In this document: piece after piece, positions 15,475-16,807 of the stretch
Position numbering within the stretch: position 1 is the first letter of the stretch
Layout of the letters: the number at the start of each line of letters is the position of its first letter
Source: Myxococcales bacterium
GTDB lineage: Bacteria > Myxococcota > Bradymonadia > REDH01
Direction: 5' to 3'
Assembly (NCBI GenBank): GCA_018970625.1
Contig: JAGWVZ010000026.1
Location: 1-16,807 of the forward strand
DNA length: 16,807 bases
The notes under the pieces: model-generated
What the model was told of the DNA's origin: nothing
The model's database searches: none
The model's input: only the letters and a program-made list of their open reading frames with translations
Position numbers and translations under genes: made by a program

Positions 15475-16659
15475 TCATCGGTCGCTCGTCCCGGACGCCG
15501 GACCGGCAAGGCGGCGAGCCATCGCCTGCGCCAGCCCGAAAGACGACAGCGGAGACGAACCCTCGGCCTTGTTGTTGATGATGACCAGCAGGTCTTTCGC
15601 GGGAGCCTGTGACAGGAGCAACTCGACGAGCTCTTCACGGGTCACATCATCGGGCGCAACCAGCTGGTGAAACGGGGCAAACTCATCTTTCGCCTCGCTG
15701 TACGTGCGACCATGGGCCAGCATCCAGCGCACCACCAGTCGGGACTGCGGAAATCGTTGCAGCCATTGTGCCTGCTGGCCCACACGCGGAACAGAAGGAT
15801 GACTGTTCACACAGTGAACCACGTTCCGGTCTGCCAGCACCTCAAACCATTCGTCGCAGAAGAACTCGCGGTTACGAATCTCCACGGCCAGGGTCACGCT
15901 CGCAGGCAATGCCGCAAAAAAGCGGTCCATCTGCGCTATCGCAGGGCGCACGCCACCCATTGCGCGCAGCGGTAGAGGGGGAAACTGCATCAGCAACACG
16001 CCGCCTTTCTCGCCGAGCCCATCCAGAAACGGACGAACGCAGCGGTCGACGGCGACCTGCGCGTCCAGAAACTCGAGCCGAGCTTCACCGGTGCGCCCGT
16101 CCAGAGGCGACAGCACCCCTTCCCACATCTTCACAAGGAAGCGGAAGTCCTGCGGCACCTGCTCGGCATAGGCACGCAGAACATCCGTGGTGACGGGTGC
16201 GTAATAGGTGCGGTCAACGCCGACGGTACGGAGCAGCGGGTGCCTGGCATATGCCCAAAGCCCGTCGCGGGCGAGGGCCTCGGTCGAATGCCGCCCTGCA
16301 AAGACGATCCCCTGCCAACCGGGAAAGGTCCATGACGAAGTGCCCAGGCGAAGGTGGACGGGGAGTCGCGCCGCTGCCATGCGGTGCTCTGCAAGCACGC
16401 GCGCGGGCTGAACGGGGCGGCGGTCCTGCTCACTCAGAAGCCAGGGCAGCTGCACCGACGCCTCGCGCGGTGTGGGGTCGTCTATCGGCAAAGACGCACT
16501 GTGACCCGACCCGAGCTGGTGCGGAGCGTGAAGCTTCTGGTTCAGGTCAAAGTCGGACTCGCCTTCGGGCCGAACGTGTTTGCTGCTGAACGTCGGCTCG
16601 GGTGTGGACGTGTTGAACAGGTCGAGCTGGCGCTTTGTCGAACTATGTGCACGCGGCAT
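15475..16659 (-). CDS. DUF72 (YecE-like) protein with long N-terminal tail containing a clamp-binding-like motif
   Basis: The DUF72 domain, a TIM-barrel-like fold of unknown biochemical function, spans about residues 101-390. It begins HLRLGTSSWTFPGW and contains VDRTYYAPVTTDVLRAYAEQVP, FRFLVKMWEGV, VLLMQFPP, LAVEIRNREFF and the closing LVIINNKAEGSSPLSS, all typical blocks. In front is a 93-residue polar, probably disordered tail with QLDLF at residues 11-15 (16615-16629), an exact match to the QL(S/D)LF consensus for binding the DNA polymerase beta clamp. An internal ATG (Met94, at 16380) would yield a bare DUF72 domain and cannot be excluded, but the intact long frame and the motif favour 16659. 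It converges with the desaturase gene across 43 bp. Confidence 0.87.
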   Translation of the reverse strand: MPRAHSSTKRQLDLFNTSTPEPTFSSKHVRPEGESDFDLNQKLHAPHQLGSGHSASLPIDDPTPREASVQLPWLLSEQDRRPVQPARVLAEHRMAAARLPVHLRLGTSSWTFPGWQGIVFAGRHSTEALARDGLWAYARHPLLRTVGVDRTYYAPVTTDVLRAYAEQVPQDFRFLVKMWEGVLSPLDGRTGEARLEFLDAQVAVDRCVRPFLDGLGEKGGVLLMQFPPLPLRAMGGVRPAIAQMDRFFAALPASVTLAVEIRNREFFCDEWFEVLADRNVVHCVNSHPSVPRVGQQAQWLQRFPQSRLVVRWMLAHGRTYSEAKDEFAPFHQLVAPDDVTREELVELLLSQAPAKDLLVIINNKAEGSSPLSSFGLAQAMARRLAGPASGTSDR

Positions 16660-16807
16660 GGGCGCCTGTACCTTTCTCTACCACATCGCTGGCCGGCGTT
16701 GGCCCCGGAGAGTGCCTGACGCTTGGCGCGAGATGCATTCCAACGTTGAAATATGCAAGCAGTCTGGTAACGCGCCCACGGCGGGGTGGACTGGTCAGGA
16801 TGCGATC
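16660..16807. other. Upstream region of the DUF72 gene, no gene seen
   Basis: The last 148 bases lie upstream of the DUF72 start codon and run off the window. They contain a short A/T-richer patch around 16745-16765, the likeliest place for a promoter, but no convincing -35/-10 pair. No reading frame with recognisable similarity begins here. Confidence 0.4.

Overview
The window is about 62-65% GC by eye and gene-dense. It carries ordinary bacterial housekeeping and envelope genes on both strands: 16 protein genes, no RNA genes, no insertion sequences, no CRISPR array and no phage or defence island. Two exported CAP-domain lipoproteins with low-complexity linkers, one of them with an exact C-x5-C-x5-C-x5-C module, together with a lysoplasmalogenase and high GC, suggest a Gram-negative bacterium of the former Deltaproteobacteria (Myxococcota or Bradymonadota-like). 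This placement is inference from protein style, not from a marker gene.

Left part (1-5302): the C-terminal half of a Ppx/GppA phosphatase runs in from the left edge, followed by a quinone-linked dihydroorotate dehydrogenase (pyrD). Convergent to it lies a CAP-domain lipoprotein gene, and upstream of that on the same strand a ketopantoate-reductase-like oxidoreductase. Divergent from the oxidoreductase, a YhhN-family lysoplasmalogenase and a PLP-dependent L-threonine aldolase lie 27 bp apart and may be co-transcribed.

Middle (5397-10339): a stand-alone Tat-dependent Rieske protein; an EamA/DMT-type transporter whose 3' end overlaps by 107 bp the 3' end of an opposing RsuA/RluB-type pseudouridine synthase; a SlyD-type FKBP prolyl isomerase divergent from the synthase; a small orphan lipoprotein; a TetR-family regulator; and a conserved protein of unknown function with a CxCG motif.

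Right part (10352-16807): a CPA2-type cation/proton antiporter fused to two universal-stress-protein domains; divergent from it a VTT/DedA-type membrane protein and, 20 bp downstream, a second CAP-domain lipoprotein, probably one operon; a membrane acyl-CoA desaturase with an unusual predicted C-terminal coiled-coil tail of about 110 residues; and a convergent DUF72 protein whose long N-terminal tail contains a consensus DNA-sliding-clamp binding pentapeptide.

The genes do not assemble into one visible pathway. A loose theme is envelope and lipid maintenance (desaturase, lysoplasmalogenase, DedA protein, lipoproteins, antiporter). I see no convincing undescribed multi-gene system. The most promising leads are single-gene architectures (desaturase tail, clamp motif on DUF72, CxCG protein) and two perfect inverted repeats that bracket the first CAP lipoprotein gene.
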